This document shows, piece after piece, positions 17,669-27,159 of a DNA stretch of 64,000 nt (position 1 is the first letter of the stretch; every line of letters starts with the position of its first letter). The notes beneath the pieces are model-generated. The model searched no databases and was not told where the DNA came from. It was given only the letters and a program-made list of their open reading frames with translations. The stretch covers positions 1 to 64,000 of the forward strand of contig JACMQW010000080.1 in NCBI GenBank assembly GCA_014376785.1, written 5' to 3'. This DNA is from Oligoflexia bacterium (GTDB lineage: Bacteria > Bdellovibrionota > UBA1018). A program made the translations under genes and the position numbers.

Positions 17669-18928
17669 CTAAGCGAGCGCAGCCAGGGTGGGGGGCATCG
17701 CTCGGGTCTCTATACCGGTGCGTAACTCGAGTTCGCTCCTTGCGATCTTCATCGCCTCGATCAAGTTTCTAATCTGGTTGTCGGTGTGGTGAGCGTTCAG
17801 AATGATTCTCAGCCTACTCTTACCTTTGGCAACGGCAGGAAACTTTACCGGATCGACGTGAAACCCAAAATCACGAAGACGAGCGGCAAAACGGTCGCAA
17901 TCCGTCTCGGATCCGATCACTACAGGAACGATCGGAGTTTCAGTCGAAACCAGTTCGAAATCTGCCGCTTGCATCATCGAGACGAACTTTCTCTGATTTG
18001 CCCAGAGGTTCGCTCTTCTTGCCGGCTCATCTTGTACCATTTCGATCGCTTCGGAAACAGCGTAAGCCTGGTCAGGCGGAAGGGTAGACGTAAATCCGTA
18101 GGCCGAAGAAGTGAGGCGAAGGATTTCGCAAATTCCGGCATCTGCAGCCACAAATCCCCCGATCGCCCCGTAGGCTTTACTCAGAGTTCCCATGTGGATT
18201 AATCGCTCACCATAGCAGCCGAAATGCTCTGAAATTCCGCCGCCATTTGCACCGAGCACGCCCGTGCCATGCGCGTCGTCGACGTATACAGTCGCGTCGT
18301 AAAGATCAGCAAGTTTCATCAAATCCGGAAGCGGAGCGATGTCTCCGTCTTGGCTGAATACTCCATCCGTAACGATGATTTTACAGTGAGCATCGCTTCT
18401 TTTTAAACTGCTCTCCAGGTGATTCAAATCCAAATGGCGATAAGAAACTCGGTCTGCTTCCGACATTCGAATGCCTTCGCGAATGCTGATGTGGTTCAGC
18501 TCATCGGTAAAATAAGCGTACTTCATCCGGGTTGAGGGCCGGAATCCATAAAAGCGGCAAATTTGCGGAGATTTCACGAGAGCGTTTAGGACTCCAAGGT
18601 TCGTCAGGTATCCAGTTGCGTAGAGAACGGCGTCTTGCTTCTTCTTCATTCGCGCAAGCTTCCGTTCGACTTCGCGGTAAATTTCGAGGTCGCCTCCTAG
18701 AAGTCGAGACTCACAATTTCCCACACCAAACTTCCGAAGTCCTTTTTCGGCCGCAGAAATCAGGCGCTCGCTGGTCGCAAGGGCGAGGTAATTATTCGTA
18801 CTAAAAGAGACGAGCATGCGTCCTTCATGGCGAAAAGTCGGAGAGGGGAGAGACTCGACTAATAGGGTCTCGTGGCTCGCTTCGGGATTCGCACGCATCC
18901 AGGCTTCGATCTCGCGATATTCTTTCAT
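17669..18928 (-). CDS. alpha-oxoamine synthase family PLP enzyme (BioF/Kbl-like)
   Basis: 419 aa from the ATG at 18928 (GGGAGAG upstream). Fold-type I PLP enzyme of the alpha-oxoamine synthase group: STNNYLALA near the start, GVGNCESRLLGGDLEIYREVE, FTDELNHISIREGIR, DGVFSQDGDIAPL, YVDDAHGTGVLG, and the PLP-lysine motif GTLSKAYGAIGG. The family condenses an acyl-CoA (or acyl-ACP) with an amino acid, losing CO2. Members make biotin precursor (BioF), aminoketobutyrate (Kbl), sphingoid bases (Spt) and signal molecules (CqsA/LqsA). An insert of about 14 residues (CRFYGFRPSTRMKY) sits before the DELNH motif. No biotin genes are adjacent, and a divergent two-component pair starts 92 bp away. Substrate unresolved. 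Confidence 0.88.
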   Translation of the reverse strand: MKEYREIEAWMRANPEASHETLLVESLPSPTFRHEGRMLVSFSTNNYLALATSERLISAAEKGLRKFGVGNCESRLLGGDLEIYREVERKLARMKKKQDAVLYATGYLTNLGVLNALVKSPQICRFYGFRPSTRMKYAYFTDELNHISIREGIRMSEADRVSYRHLDLNHLESSLKRSDAHCKIIVTDGVFSQDGDIAPLPDLMKLADLYDATVYVDDAHGTGVLGANGGGISEHFGCYGERLIHMGTLSKAYGAIGGFVAADAGICEILRLTSSAYGFTSTLPPDQAYAVSEAIEMVQDEPARRANLWANQRKFVSMMQAADFELVSTETPIVPVVIGSETDCDRFAARLRDFGFHVDPVKFPAVAKGKSRLRIILNAHHTDNQIRNLIEAMKIARSELELRTGIETRAMPPTLAALA

Positions 18929-19019
18929 AACTCTCCCTTTTCCTTTATGCATGAGAACACGAGTGGAGCTGCTGAAAGTGAAGCGAAGATAAAACTTTTT
19001 TTATTTTGAAAGATTTCTC

Positions 19020-19697
19020 ATGGAACCCATCCTCATCGTCGAAGACGATCCGAAAATCGCAACCACCCTGATGAACCTTTTTCGGGGCGAAGGGTGGACG
19101 ATTCAGATTGCGGATTCGACGGCTGCTTTAAACGACGTGATTCTCTCCCGGGGCAGTGATTTTTCGGTCATCTTGCTCGATCGACTTCTTCAGCAGTTCG
19201 ACACGAAGGCCCTTTTGCCGGAAATGCGGAAGCGTTGGTCCCAGACGCCGATATTAGTCCTCTCCGCGATCAATACACCGCTCGAACGGGCGGAGTTGCT
19301 GAACCTAGGTGTGGATGACTACCTCGGTAAACCTTTCTTAAACCAAGAGCTGCTGGCGCGAGTGCGCGCGCTCAGTCGGCGAGCAAAGCGTCCGGAAGAA
19401 GTTTACCGACAACTGGGAAATACTTTATTGGATTTGAATCGATTTTCATTCAGCGTTGAAGGCCGCGAGGAATCGCTCCCTCAAAAAGAATTCCTGATTT
19501 TAAGACTTCTTTCTCGAGATTTAGGTCGGGTATTTGGGCGGGATGATTTGATGAGTCGAGTCTGGGGGGAGGCAACCTCCAGCGAGTCAAACGTCGTCGA
19601 AGCCACCATTACCCATCTTCGGCGGCGACTCGAGGTTTCGGGTTCGTCGATCAAGCTTAAGAACCTGAGAAATGTGGGCTATTTCGTTGAGATTTAG
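19020..19697 (+). CDS. OmpR-family response regulator
   Basis: 225 aa. Residues 1-120 are a receiver domain with acidic pair EDD, phospho-acceptor Asp in VILLDRLLQQFD, the Ser of LVLSAIN and the Lys of YLGKPF. Residues about 130-225 are a winged-helix DNA-binding domain (LPQKEFLILRLLSRDLGRVFGRDDLMSRVWG, then VVEATITHLRRRLE). It should bind DNA when phosphorylated by the kinase encoded next. Its 3' end overlaps that kinase gene by 26 bp, so the two are co-translated. Target genes are not visible here. Confidence 0.95.
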   Translation: MEPILIVEDDPKIATTLMNLFRGEGWTIQIADSTAALNDVILSRGSDFSVILLDRLLQQFDTKALLPEMRKRWSQTPILVLSAINTPLERAELLNLGVDDYLGKPFLNQELLARVRALSRRAKRPEEVYRQLGNTLLDLNRFSFSVEGREESLPQKEFLILRLLSRDLGRVFGRDDLMSRVWGEATSSESNVVEATITHLRRRLEVSGSSIKLKNLRNVGYFVEI

Positions 19698-21084
19698 ACT
19701 CTACACTTTCATCTTCTTGATCTTGCTCGTGGTCGCGGTTTGCTCTGCAGTTCTGGATAACTATTTTGTGAACCGCGAACGCCTCGCGTTTATCGACGGA
19801 GAGCTTGACGAAGTTGCCAGTCTTCTTCTGAACTCTCAGGTGATCGAAAGTGCAACCAACGACGTCGAAAGTGTGGAAAACCTCATTACGAGGGAGCTTG
19901 GTCTGTCCCGGCTTGGAAAATTTTTCGCTCTTCGAGATGCAACCGGTGAAACGGTTTTTCGCAGCACGAGCGCGCGGCTCTTTCCGAATTCTAATATTCC
20001 AAATAGTCCTGAGCGTCTTACCGTGACGGTGGGAGGAGACTCCGCGCGTATTTTGAATATACCGATTCGCCCATCGAAGACTAGAAAACAGGGGAGTCTT
20101 CAGGTCGGACTCATTATGAAAGAAGAGCTCCTCTTCACTCCCGCTTTTTCATCTCGAGACATGATCGAGGTCTTTAGTTTGGTTCTGATCGGAATGTTGC
20201 TCACGGCTGGAATGGTGAGAAAGTTTCTCCGTCCCCTGCGTGAACTGTCCGGGGAAGTTGCGGAGCTCGCTGCCCTTTCCGCATCGGCATCGCTCTTACC
20301 CCCCATTCGGGCCGGGAAATGGGCAAAGTCGGCAGAAGCCGGAGGAACGCGGGACGAATACCATTTACTCGTGAAGGGGCTCGATACATTGATTGATCGC
20401 GTAAACCGAGGGTATGAGGTGTCGCGAGTCTGGTCTTATCAGATGGCTCATGAGCTGAAAACTCCGATGGCCGTTCTGGCCGCCGAAGTGGCAAACGGCC
20501 GTGAAAATCGAGAAATTTCTCCCGGAGTTGCGGATGCGGTGGAGCGAGAGATCGAGGTTGCCTCCGAGACTGTATCTGCCTTTTTGCTTTGGGCAGAAAT
20601 CGAATCGGGAGCCGCACGAAAAGACCTTCATGTCGTCAGTCTTCGGACGGTTTTAGAAGCGCTCGTAGAACGGACGAGTTTGCGGGGTCATCCCGGTGTG
20701 CTTCTTTCTATCGTTGCCGACGAAAAAGTGGCGGTGACACCCGCGTACCTCGAAATCGTTTTGAATAATTTGGTTTCAAACGCCTTGCTCTATTCCCCTG
20801 AAGACCGCCAGGTGCGCATCTGTTTAAACGGTAGCCAAATTCAGGTGTTTGACCGAGGCCCTGGATTCCCGACAGAGGTGCTGGGCCGATTAGGACAGCC
20901 ATTTAACCGCGGGGGGGACGGGCCCACGCAAAGTCGAAACAGCTCTCGTCCTCGTCGATCTCATGGGCTAGGGCTTGCGACAGTCGTTGCCATTTCCCGG
21001 GTGTTCAATTGGCGAATCGATTTTGGTCGTGTGGGTGACGAAACGTGTGTGACTTTGGACTTAGAAGGGGATCGTCTGACTTAG
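19672..21084 (+). CDS. membrane sensor histidine kinase
   Basis: 470 aa. TM1 spans residues about 9-28 (FRLYTFIFLILLVVAVCSAV), then a periplasmic sensor of about 130 residues. TM2 is near residues 166-183 (FSLVLIGMLLTAGMV) and is followed by a HAMP-like linker. The H-box is YQMAHELKTPMAVLAAEV (phospho-acceptor His), the N-box is LNNLVSNALLYSP, G1 is VFDRGPGF and G2 is HGLGLATV. It is a complete kinase and the cognate partner of the overlapping OmpR-type regulator. The listed start (MWAISL) overlaps the regulator; a TTG five codons later is an alternative. The signal sensed is unknown. Confidence 0.93.
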   Translation: MWAISLRFRLYTFIFLILLVVAVCSAVLDNYFVNRERLAFIDGELDEVASLLLNSQVIESATNDVESVENLITRELGLSRLGKFFALRDATGETVFRSTSARLFPNSNIPNSPERLTVTVGGDSARILNIPIRPSKTRKQGSLQVGLIMKEELLFTPAFSSRDMIEVFSLVLIGMLLTAGMVRKFLRPLRELSGEVAELAALSASASLLPPIRAGKWAKSAEAGGTRDEYHLLVKGLDTLIDRVNRGYEVSRVWSYQMAHELKTPMAVLAAEVANGRENREISPGVADAVEREIEVASETVSAFLLWAEIESGAARKDLHVVSLRTVLEALVERTSLRGHPGVLLSIVADEKVAVTPAYLEIVLNNLVSNALLYSPEDRQVRICLNGSQIQVFDRGPGFPTEVLGRLGQPFNRGGDGPTQSRNSSRPRRSHGLGLATVVAISRVFNWRIDFGRVGDETCVTLDLEGDRLT

Positions 21085-21189
21085 CGCAGGAAAGTTGGCA
21101 TTCTTTAGACCTTCTCGCTTTTATTCGTTTTTTAAAGAAAACTTCATCCGATTCCTCATCTCTTTTCTACAGATTTCCGAACTAAAAGT

Positions 21190-23958
21190 ATGCAGCTCCC
21201 TCTGGGCCCTCTGAAAAATTTGCATCACTTTGATCGAAAAATAAGCCTGAGCTACGTGGCCATCGTGGGGGTGTTGATCAGCATTGGACTTGTGAATCAA
21301 AGCGGAATGAACAGGCTCGTATCAGCGATCAGCATTCGTCATAAAGTTAGGAACGCGTCTGAGGACGTGAGTCATCTCATGTCACTTTTGCAAGATGTGG
21401 AGACGGGCCAACGGGGTTACCTCTTAACCCGGAAAAAGTCCTACCTGCTTCCCTACCGCGAGGCGATCGGGCAAATCGAGCCCAGCTTGGAAAAGCTTCA
21501 TTCATTTTTTTCAGGTGATCCGAACGGATTAGGCTCCTTGAATGCCTTTTCAAAATCCATCCGAACAAAAGTCGCCGACGTCTCGCTTACGATCGAACTC
21601 ACTCAAGCAGGAAAATCTGCCCAGGCTTTAGCACTCATGAATACGGATCAAGGGCGCAACGAAATGACCGAGATTCGAAAATGGCACCAACAATTTAAAT
21701 TCGCCCAAGCGGAGCGCATTCTCGCGCAGTCTGAACAAGTAGAAAAAATCATCGAAAGGAGCAATCTCCTGACGTTGATTGGGAGTTTAATTGGTGGAGT
21801 GATTGTTCTTATTTCCGCGTTTCTTTTGGAATGGCATGGCCGGAGGAGCCGGACGCTTCATGAAAAAATCGCGGCGAACAATGCTGAGCTTCGTGTGCAG
21901 AAGATTCAACTGTCAGATGTGGTAAAAGCGCAGTACGAATTAGCGACGGCGGATCTCGATCCGACTCGAATTATGGATTTGGTCCTTCGTCATGCCCAAG
22001 CCCTCACGCATGCTGAGGGGGCAGTGCTGGAACTGGTTGAGGGAAATGAGCTTCTTTATCACCTGGCTACTGGAGTCGCGAGTGAGTTTATAGGCTTGCG
22101 AATTTCCATTTCCGGAAGTCTATCTGGGCTGTGTCTCGAATCGAAAAAGGTGCTCGTTTGCTCCGACTCGGAGACCGATCCGCGAGCGAACGTCGTTGCC
22201 TGCCGAAAGATGGGCATTCGATCGATGATCGCATTGCCCATGTACCACCGCGAAGTGGCGATTGGAGTTTTAAAAGTTTTTTCCGCAGAAACAGATCATT
22301 TCGGAGATGAACAAGCCACGGCTATTACTCTGATCGGCGGCATTCTGTCTTCATCACTAGGGCAGGCGAGAGCATTCGAAGAGAAACAAAAAGCAATCAC
22401 GGCACTGCACACGACGGAAAAAAAATTAATTGCCGCCAAAAACCAAGCTGAAACGGCAACACTTGCGAAGTCCATGTTGCTTGCAAATGTGAGTCATGAA
22501 GTGCGCACTCCGATCAACGGTATTCTAGGAATGGCGAGCATTTTGATCGATACGCCGCTAAGTGCTGAACAGAAAGATTACGCGAGAACCATTCTCCAAT
22601 CGGGCGAAAGCTTGCTTGAGATTGTGAATGATATTTTAGATCTTTCAAAGACGGACGCCGGGAAGCTTCATCTTGAAGAAATCGACTTCGATGTGCTGAG
22701 CACTCTTCAAGACTTAGTCAGACCTTTCCGGGTCACCGCGGAAAAAAAGAGTGTCGAAATCGAGTTGCAGGTTGCGGAGCGGATTCCGAACTACGTGAAA
22801 GGGGATCCCGGTCGCCTCAGGCAGATCATCGCTAATCTGGTGAGTAATGCAGTGAAGTTTACAGATTCGGGGAAAGTTTCAATTCGGGTGAGCGAGGGCA
22901 TGTCTGACCCTGGTCGCGTGCACCTTCGATTTGAAATTCAAGATTCCGGCGTAGGCATTAATCCCCAGACGATCGAAAAGCTCTTTCAACCTTTTGCGCA
23001 GGGGGATGTTTCTACGACGCGAAAGTATGGTGGGACGGGCCTTGGGCTGTCGATCTGTAAGAAGTTAGTCCAGCTCATGGGCGGGGAAATCGGCGTCGAG
23101 AGCACGCTCAAAAAAGGTTCCACATTTTGGTTTGAAGTGAACTTAAGGGCAAGCGAAGCGGCTCACTTATCCAGAGCTCAGGAGGAAGTAGAAGAATGTC
23201 TTCTATTTCCTCCCCATACACGAATTCTGGTGGCCGAGGACAACCCGATTAACCAAAAAGTAGCACTAAAGCAGTTAGAGAAGATCGGGTTGCAAGGGCA
23301 TGCGGTCGCGAATGGACTTGAAGCCATTCAGGCGCTGCGGACAATCCCGTATCATTTGGTCCTGATGGATTGCCAAATGCCTGAAATGGATGGGTACGCA
23401 GCATCGACCTTAATCAAAGCCGATGCGGATCTCCGGAAAGTTCCAATCGTCGCGATGACTGCGAGTGCCATTCAAGGAGAGCGAGAGCGCTGCTTGGCTG
23501 CGGGCATGGACGACTATGTTACGAAACCCATCAAAATTTCTACGCTCCAGGCGGTTCTCGTGAGGTGGCTGATGCCGGAGCCAACCGGGGCAGTTCTAAA
23601 CCCGAAAGTCCTTGAGGATCTCAGGTCACTGGATGTGCCGAACGGCCCCTCGCTTATTTCGGAACTCGGAGTTCTGTTTTTGGAATCGCTCAGCGGTAAG
23701 CTCGAGGAATTGCGTAAAGCGGCGAATGAGGGCGATAGCGACCGTCTTTCGAAAATCGCCCATCAAATGAAGTCAAGCGCCGGTAACTTAGGCGCATTCC
23801 ATTTTTCGCATCTCTTCGAACAACTGGAGGAAACGACCTCAGCTGGAAAGTTGATGGATCTCGGTATGCAGATCGTGCGAATTGAAAGAGAATCGGAAAT
23901 AGTCGTGAAGGCACTCCATGCGGAAATAGCTTCCTCTTCCGGACAGGTGGCGGAATGA
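21190..23958 (+). CDS. hybrid sensor kinase: CHASE3-GAF-HisKA-HATPase-REC-Hpt
   Basis: 922 aa with a full phosphorelay. TM1 is at about residues 19-37. A CHASE3 periplasmic domain follows ([20 protein letters not shown]), then TM2 at about 190-212 ([21 protein letters not shown]), a GAF domain ([11 protein letters not shown] to [11 protein letters not shown]) and HisKA ([18 protein letters not shown]). The HATPase has N-box NLVSNAVKF and G2 [11 protein letters not shown]. The receiver has acceptor Asp in [14 protein letters not shown], and the C-terminal Hpt has its His in [14 protein letters not shown]. The phosphate can pass His-Asp-His to a separate regulator, and the two downstream REC proteins are natural candidates. 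It is closely related to the second hybrid kinase at 42583. Confidence 0.95.
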   Translation: MQLPLGPLKNLHHFDRKISLSYVAIVGVLISIGLVNQSGMNRLVSAISIRHKVRNASEDVSHLMSLLQDVETGQRGYLLTRKKSYLLPYREAIGQIEPSLEKLHSFFSGDPNGLGSLNAFSKSIRTKVADVSLTIELTQAGKSAQALALMNTDQGRNEMTEIRKWHQQFKFAQAERILAQSEQVEKIIERSNLLTLIGSLIGGVIVLISAFLLEWHGRRSRTLHEKIAANNAELRVQKIQLSDVVKAQYELATADLDPTRIMDLVLRHAQALTHAEGAVLELVEGNELLYHLATGVASEFIGLRISISGSLSGLCLESKKVLVCSDSETDPRANVVACRKMGIRSMIALPMYHREVAIGVLKVFSAETDHFGDEQATAITLIGGILSSSLGQARAFEEKQKAITALHTTEKKLIAAKNQAETATLAKSMLLANVSHEVRTPINGILGMASILIDTPLSAEQKDYARTILQSGESLLEIVNDILDLSKTDAGKLHLEEIDFDVLSTLQDLVRPFRVTAEKKSVEIELQVAERIPNYVKGDPGRLRQIIANLVSNAVKFTDSGKVSIRVSEGMSDPGRVHLRFEIQDSGVGINPQTIEKLFQPFAQGDVSTTRKYGGTGLGLSICKKLVQLMGGEIGVESTLKKGSTFWFEVNLRASEAAHLSRAQEEVEECLLFPPHTRILVAEDNPINQKVALKQLEKIGLQGHAVANGLEAIQALRTIPYHLVLMDCQMPEMDGYAASTLIKADADLRKVPIVAMTASAIQGERERCLAAGMDDYVTKPIKISTLQAVLVRWLMPEPTGAVLNPKVLEDLRSLDVPNGPSLISELGVLFLESLSGKLEELRKAANEGDSDRLSKIAHQMKSSAGNLGAFHFSHLFEQLEETTSAGKLMDLGMQIVRIERESEIVVKALHAEIASSSGQVAE

Positions 23959-24006
23959 AATCAAAAATGCTCATAGCGCACGTTTATTTAGAGACAGGAC
24001 GTCGGC

Positions 24007-24695
24007 ATGTCATCACTGCATGAAAAAGAGATTTTACTAATCGATGATGCGCCGGAGGCGAGGATGCTCGCGCGTAAGATTTTAGAGGTAGATGGTGCAA
24101 TCGTTTCTGAAGCTTCCACAATCGATGACGGAATCAATCTTATCCGGAATAAAGTTCCTCACCTGATTTTAGTCGACCTTGAAATGCCGGTGAGAAGCGG
24201 ATTTGAGTTTCTCACCGTTCGAGAAGGGGATGCACTTTTTAAAACCATCCCGACCATTGTTCTCAGCGGGAGGAAAGACCGAGAGTCGATTCAGAAAGTG
24301 ATCGCGTTTGGTGCTAATGACTACATTTTGAAGCTTTTTCGAGCGATCCTCCTTCTGCAAAAGGTTCGAAAAGTCTTAATGCTGATTTCGTTCTATTCCC
24401 GAAAAATTGTCTCGGAAACGAAATTGGACGCCACATTTTCTATTTAGGGCGAAATCGTAAAAATGAGTGAAATCGGGTGTGTGGTGGAAAGTCCTGTAAA
24501 ACTCGGACTAAACTCAGACATTCGTCTAAAAAGCACCTTCATGGACCAGCTCGGAGCGGGTGACCTCGTGATGCGCTCACTTGATAAGCCGTTAAAAATC
24601 ATCGACGGGGGCAGTATTCGAGCGAGGTGAATTTCGTGGGAATTCAGCGAGACCAAGCCGCCGTAATTCGAAAGAAGCTTGGTTCAGGCCGATGA
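24007..24695 (+). pseudogene. interrupted REC + PilZ-like response regulator (paralog of the next gene)
   Basis: The track shows only a 146-aa receiver protein ending at a TAG (24445-24447). The same frame continues past the TAG (GEIVKMSEIG, VVESPVKLGL) and aligns with the C-terminal PilZ-like part of the neighbour (SRVLVVDELGVKLTTSSLVP); the TAG sits where that paralog has Lys. After GACGGGGGC near 24605 the similarity moves to another frame (SEVNFVGI, AAVIRKKL against IYVEFDGV, MQSIRRWL) and stops at TGA 24693-24695, overlapping the next ATG (ATGA). So one nonsense change and one frameshift separate it from an intact gene of about 229 codons. The receiver part still has the acceptor Asp (LILVDLEMP), but the usual Lys-Pro is KL (YILKLF). 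It may survive as a stand-alone receiver. Confidence 0.85.
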
Positions 24696-25390
24696 ATGCA
24701 CAGCCGGTGGTTTTGGCAGTCGAAGATGATCCAGAGTTCTTGAAGGCTTTGCAGGTGGTGCTTTCTCGTTTCGGACTCAAGGTCATCGGTGCAGCATCCG
24801 CCGAAGATTTTATGAAAGTCATGGATCAGCTCCGCCCAGATTTGTACCTTATCGACCTTCAATTGGGTACGGAGTGTGGCTTTGAGCTGATAAAAAAGCT
24901 CCGGAGCGATCTAAAAGTAATTGCCCCGGTCCTGGTGATTTCTGGAACCAAAGCGACTGAACAAATCGCGCATGCAATCGAACTGGGTGCGAACGATTAC
25001 ATCGTGAAGCCACTCGACCGGATTTTTCTTGCTTCGAAACTTTCTCGCTTTCTAGATGTCGAGCAGCTTGACGAACACACGTCTGAATACCGCAATCTTC
25101 CGTCTGGAAGAGTCGCCGCGAGAATCGAATTTAAAAGCCGAGTACTCGTGGTCGACGAACTCGGCGTGAAGCTCACCACTTCATCGCTTGTGCCGAAAGG
25201 TACGGTGTTAAAGCTTCGCTGTGAACCGCTCCGCCAAGCCGGCATTGAAAATGGAGAAGCGCTTGTCACCGTAGTTTCGACTGAGCTCGACCTGGAAACT
25301 CAGAGCTACCTGATCTATGTCGAGTTCGATGGAGTCGATTCAGAATTCATGCAATCCATTCGAAGGTGGTTAACCGAGAAGACGGTTTAA
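24692..25390 (+). CDS. response regulator with C-terminal PilZ-like domain
   Basis: 232 aa. Residues 1-120 are a receiver (VEDDPEF, acceptor Asp in LYLIDLQLGTECGFE, VLVISGTKA, DYIVKPLDR). Residues about 145-232 are a beta-rich domain resembling PilZ (ARIEFKSRVLVVDELGVKLTTSS) but without a clear RxxxR c-di-GMP-binding start, so ligand binding is uncertain. There is no DNA-binding domain, which suggests output through protein interaction. It overlaps the upstream broken paralog by 4 bp and lies downstream of the hybrid kinase, a plausible phosphodonor via its Hpt domain. Confidence 0.88.
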   Translation: MNAQPVVLAVEDDPEFLKALQVVLSRFGLKVIGAASAEDFMKVMDQLRPDLYLIDLQLGTECGFELIKKLRSDLKVIAPVLVISGTKATEQIAHAIELGANDYIVKPLDRIFLASKLSRFLDVEQLDEHTSEYRNLPSGRVAARIEFKSRVLVVDELGVKLTTSSLVPKGTVLKLRCEPLRQAGIENGEALVTVVSTELDLETQSYLIYVEFDGVDSEFMQSIRRWLTEKTV

Positions 25391-25516
25391 TCATTCAGGT
25401 AAACGGATATATTCCGCTTCGCCCGAAACTTTCGGGAAATCCTGCGCGAGCCAGAGGTTTTTTGCCGCTTCGATTTTACTCTTAGGATGCGACTCGAAGT
25501 TCCAACACTGAGATCA
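25391..25516 (-). pseudogene. possible 3' remnant of an unknown gene
   Basis: In the 413-bp gap after the regulator gene, one minus frame reads SQCWNFESHPKSKIEAAKN followed by LWLAQDFPKVSGEAEYIRL and a stop at 25391-25393, with a stop immediately upstream. It looks like a real protein C-terminus rather than noise, but is too short to identify and has no start codon. The rest of the gap holds the terminator at 25607 and A+T-rich sequence. Confidence 0.35.
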
Positions 25517-25606
25517 CCTGTCACTAAATTTCCCCGGGGTCTTATTAGCCCATCGATGCTCATAAAGTCACGATGCACGAGTACTCTCGTGAACGACGAA
25601 TAAAAA

Positions 25607-25641
25607 AAGGCCCGAATCGCGTTTCAAGCGGTCCGGGCCTT
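25607..25641 (-). terminator. Rho-independent terminator downstream of the permease gene
   Basis: AAGGCCCG / CGGGCCTT stem with a CGC/GCG inner pairing. On the minus strand it is followed by seven T residues (GGGCCTTTTTTTATTCG), so it best terminates the minus-strand transcript that ends with the gene at 25804. Confidence 0.8.
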
Positions 25642-25803
25642 GTTGAATCGCACTCTAACGCACAGGGTATTCAATCAATGTGAGTGAGGCGGTTCCAGAG
25701 GCGGTATTCCAGTCTTCCGAGAGGATCATCGCCTTGTAAATAAACAATAGATCTAGAGCCTAAAAGGGGCATTTAATTCAGATGAAAAACTCTTTATTTA
25801 TAA

Positions 25804-27138
25804 TCACTGCATTCTCGCGCCATCGACGGTGTCTTTTGCGTTCCGTGAAAGAAATGCGTAAGCAGGAAATCCAAGGGCAGCGATGAAAAGCGAAACAATC
25901 GCGTCCATCGGCGCTTGGCGGATCATTCCGTAACAGATAAATCCACAGCCTAAAATCGCAACCATCGGAACGAACGGATAGAGCGGAACACTGTACTCTC
26001 CTGACTTTGGTTTTCCGTAAATCCGGCGCAACTTAAAGATTCCAATAAACACGAGACCGTAGAAAAGGTACATGATGAACAGCGCCAGATCCGTGATGCG
26101 GTCAGGATTAAAGAGCACTATCATCACCGATGCGACCAATGCTTTTAAAATAATCGAATTTACAGGCGTGTGAAATTTTGGATGGAGAACCGCAAACTTT
26201 TCTCGAAAGGGAAAGATGCCTCGAAGGGCAATCGCGTACGGAATCCGGGTAAGGGTTAAAATGTTTCCGTTTAAACATCCAAAAATAGACACCAAGATTC
26301 CCAGACTGATGAGTTTACCGCCGATGTCTCCGAAGAGTTTCGTCGAAGCCACCGCAGCCGCTTTCTCGTTGAGTGAAGCGATCTCTGCTATGGGTAGGAC
26401 GTGAAAGAGCGCAGTGTTCACGAGGAGGTAAGCAATCATGATCACGACTAATCCGAAAACGATCGCACGAGGAAGGTTTTTTGCGGGATTTTCGATTTCG
26501 TCTGCGATGTTTGCAACCTGCATCCAGCCGTCGTAGGCCCAAAGGCAGGCGAGAACAGCCGCTCCCATCCCAGCCCCAGCGGTGGCGTTTGTAAGAGAGA
26601 CGTTAAAGATCGGATTTTCTCCCATGGCTAGACCTGCAACTCCAATCAGGAGAATCGGAATCAGCTTCAGGAGCGTGGTCGCGTCGGAGATGCGACCCGC
26701 AGTTCGCGTGCTGACGGCGACGATCGTGGCTAGCAAGTAGAGAGTGATTAATGCGACCGGTTTCGATCGAGAGTCAGGCCATGCGAAAAATTGCGTGAAG
26801 AGGGATCCGAAATACAATGCCAATGCGGACATGAGTCCGGGCCCATAAATCACGGCCTGAACCCAACCATTCACAAAGGCGAGTTTCTTTCCGTAGAGCT
26901 CCTCCATGTAGGTGTAAACACCTCCCGTTTTTGGGATGCGAAAAGCAATTTCAGCCACTGTCAGTCCACCGGCCAGTGAAAGGAGCCCGCCCAAGACCCA
27001 AGCGAGAAGCGCATGATTCGCATCTCCCGCCGCAGCGAGAACTCGACCCGGCTTTACAAACACGCCCGAGCCGATGGCACAGCCGATCACCAGAGAAACG
27101 GCGGTCCACACTTTTAATTTAACGGGAGTTTTATTCAT
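25804..27138 (-). CDS. APC-family amino-acid permease
   Basis: 444 aa with about 12 hydrophobic segments. The N-terminal signature of the APC superfamily is clear: VIGCAIGSGVFVKPGRVLAAAG (the GSG substrate loop) followed by LLAWVLGGLLSLAGGLTVAEIAFRIPKTGGVYTYMEELYG. The pattern is closest to the LAT/SteT branch of amino-acid exchangers, which move neutral amino acids across the inner membrane. Substrate is inferred only to class. It lies 22 bp downstream of the YkuD-family gene on the same strand, so co-transcription is likely, and a terminator follows at 25607. Confidence 0.92.
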   Translation of the reverse strand: MNKTPVKLKVWTAVSLVIGCAIGSGVFVKPGRVLAAAGDANHALLAWVLGGLLSLAGGLTVAEIAFRIPKTGGVYTYMEELYGKKLAFVNGWVQAVIYGPGLMSALALYFGSLFTQFFAWPDSRSKPVALITLYLLATIVAVSTRTAGRISDATTLLKLIPILLIGVAGLAMGENPIFNVSLTNATAGAGMGAAVLACLWAYDGWMQVANIADEIENPAKNLPRAIVFGLVVIMIAYLLVNTALFHVLPIAEIASLNEKAAAVASTKLFGDIGGKLISLGILVSIFGCLNGNILTLTRIPYAIALRGIFPFREKFAVLHPKFHTPVNSIILKALVASVMIVLFNPDRITDLALFIMYLFYGLVFIGIFKLRRIYGKPKSGEYSVPLYPFVPMVAILGCGFICYGMIRQAPMDAIVSLFIAALGFPAYAFLSRNAKDTVDGARMQ

Positions 27139-27159
27139 TCGAAATTCTTTCGGCGAGGG

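Noticed and set aside
17669-18928. Naming the synthase bioF or cqsA
   Set aside because: Motifs fit the whole alpha-oxoamine synthase family and the context does not decide, so only the family is given.
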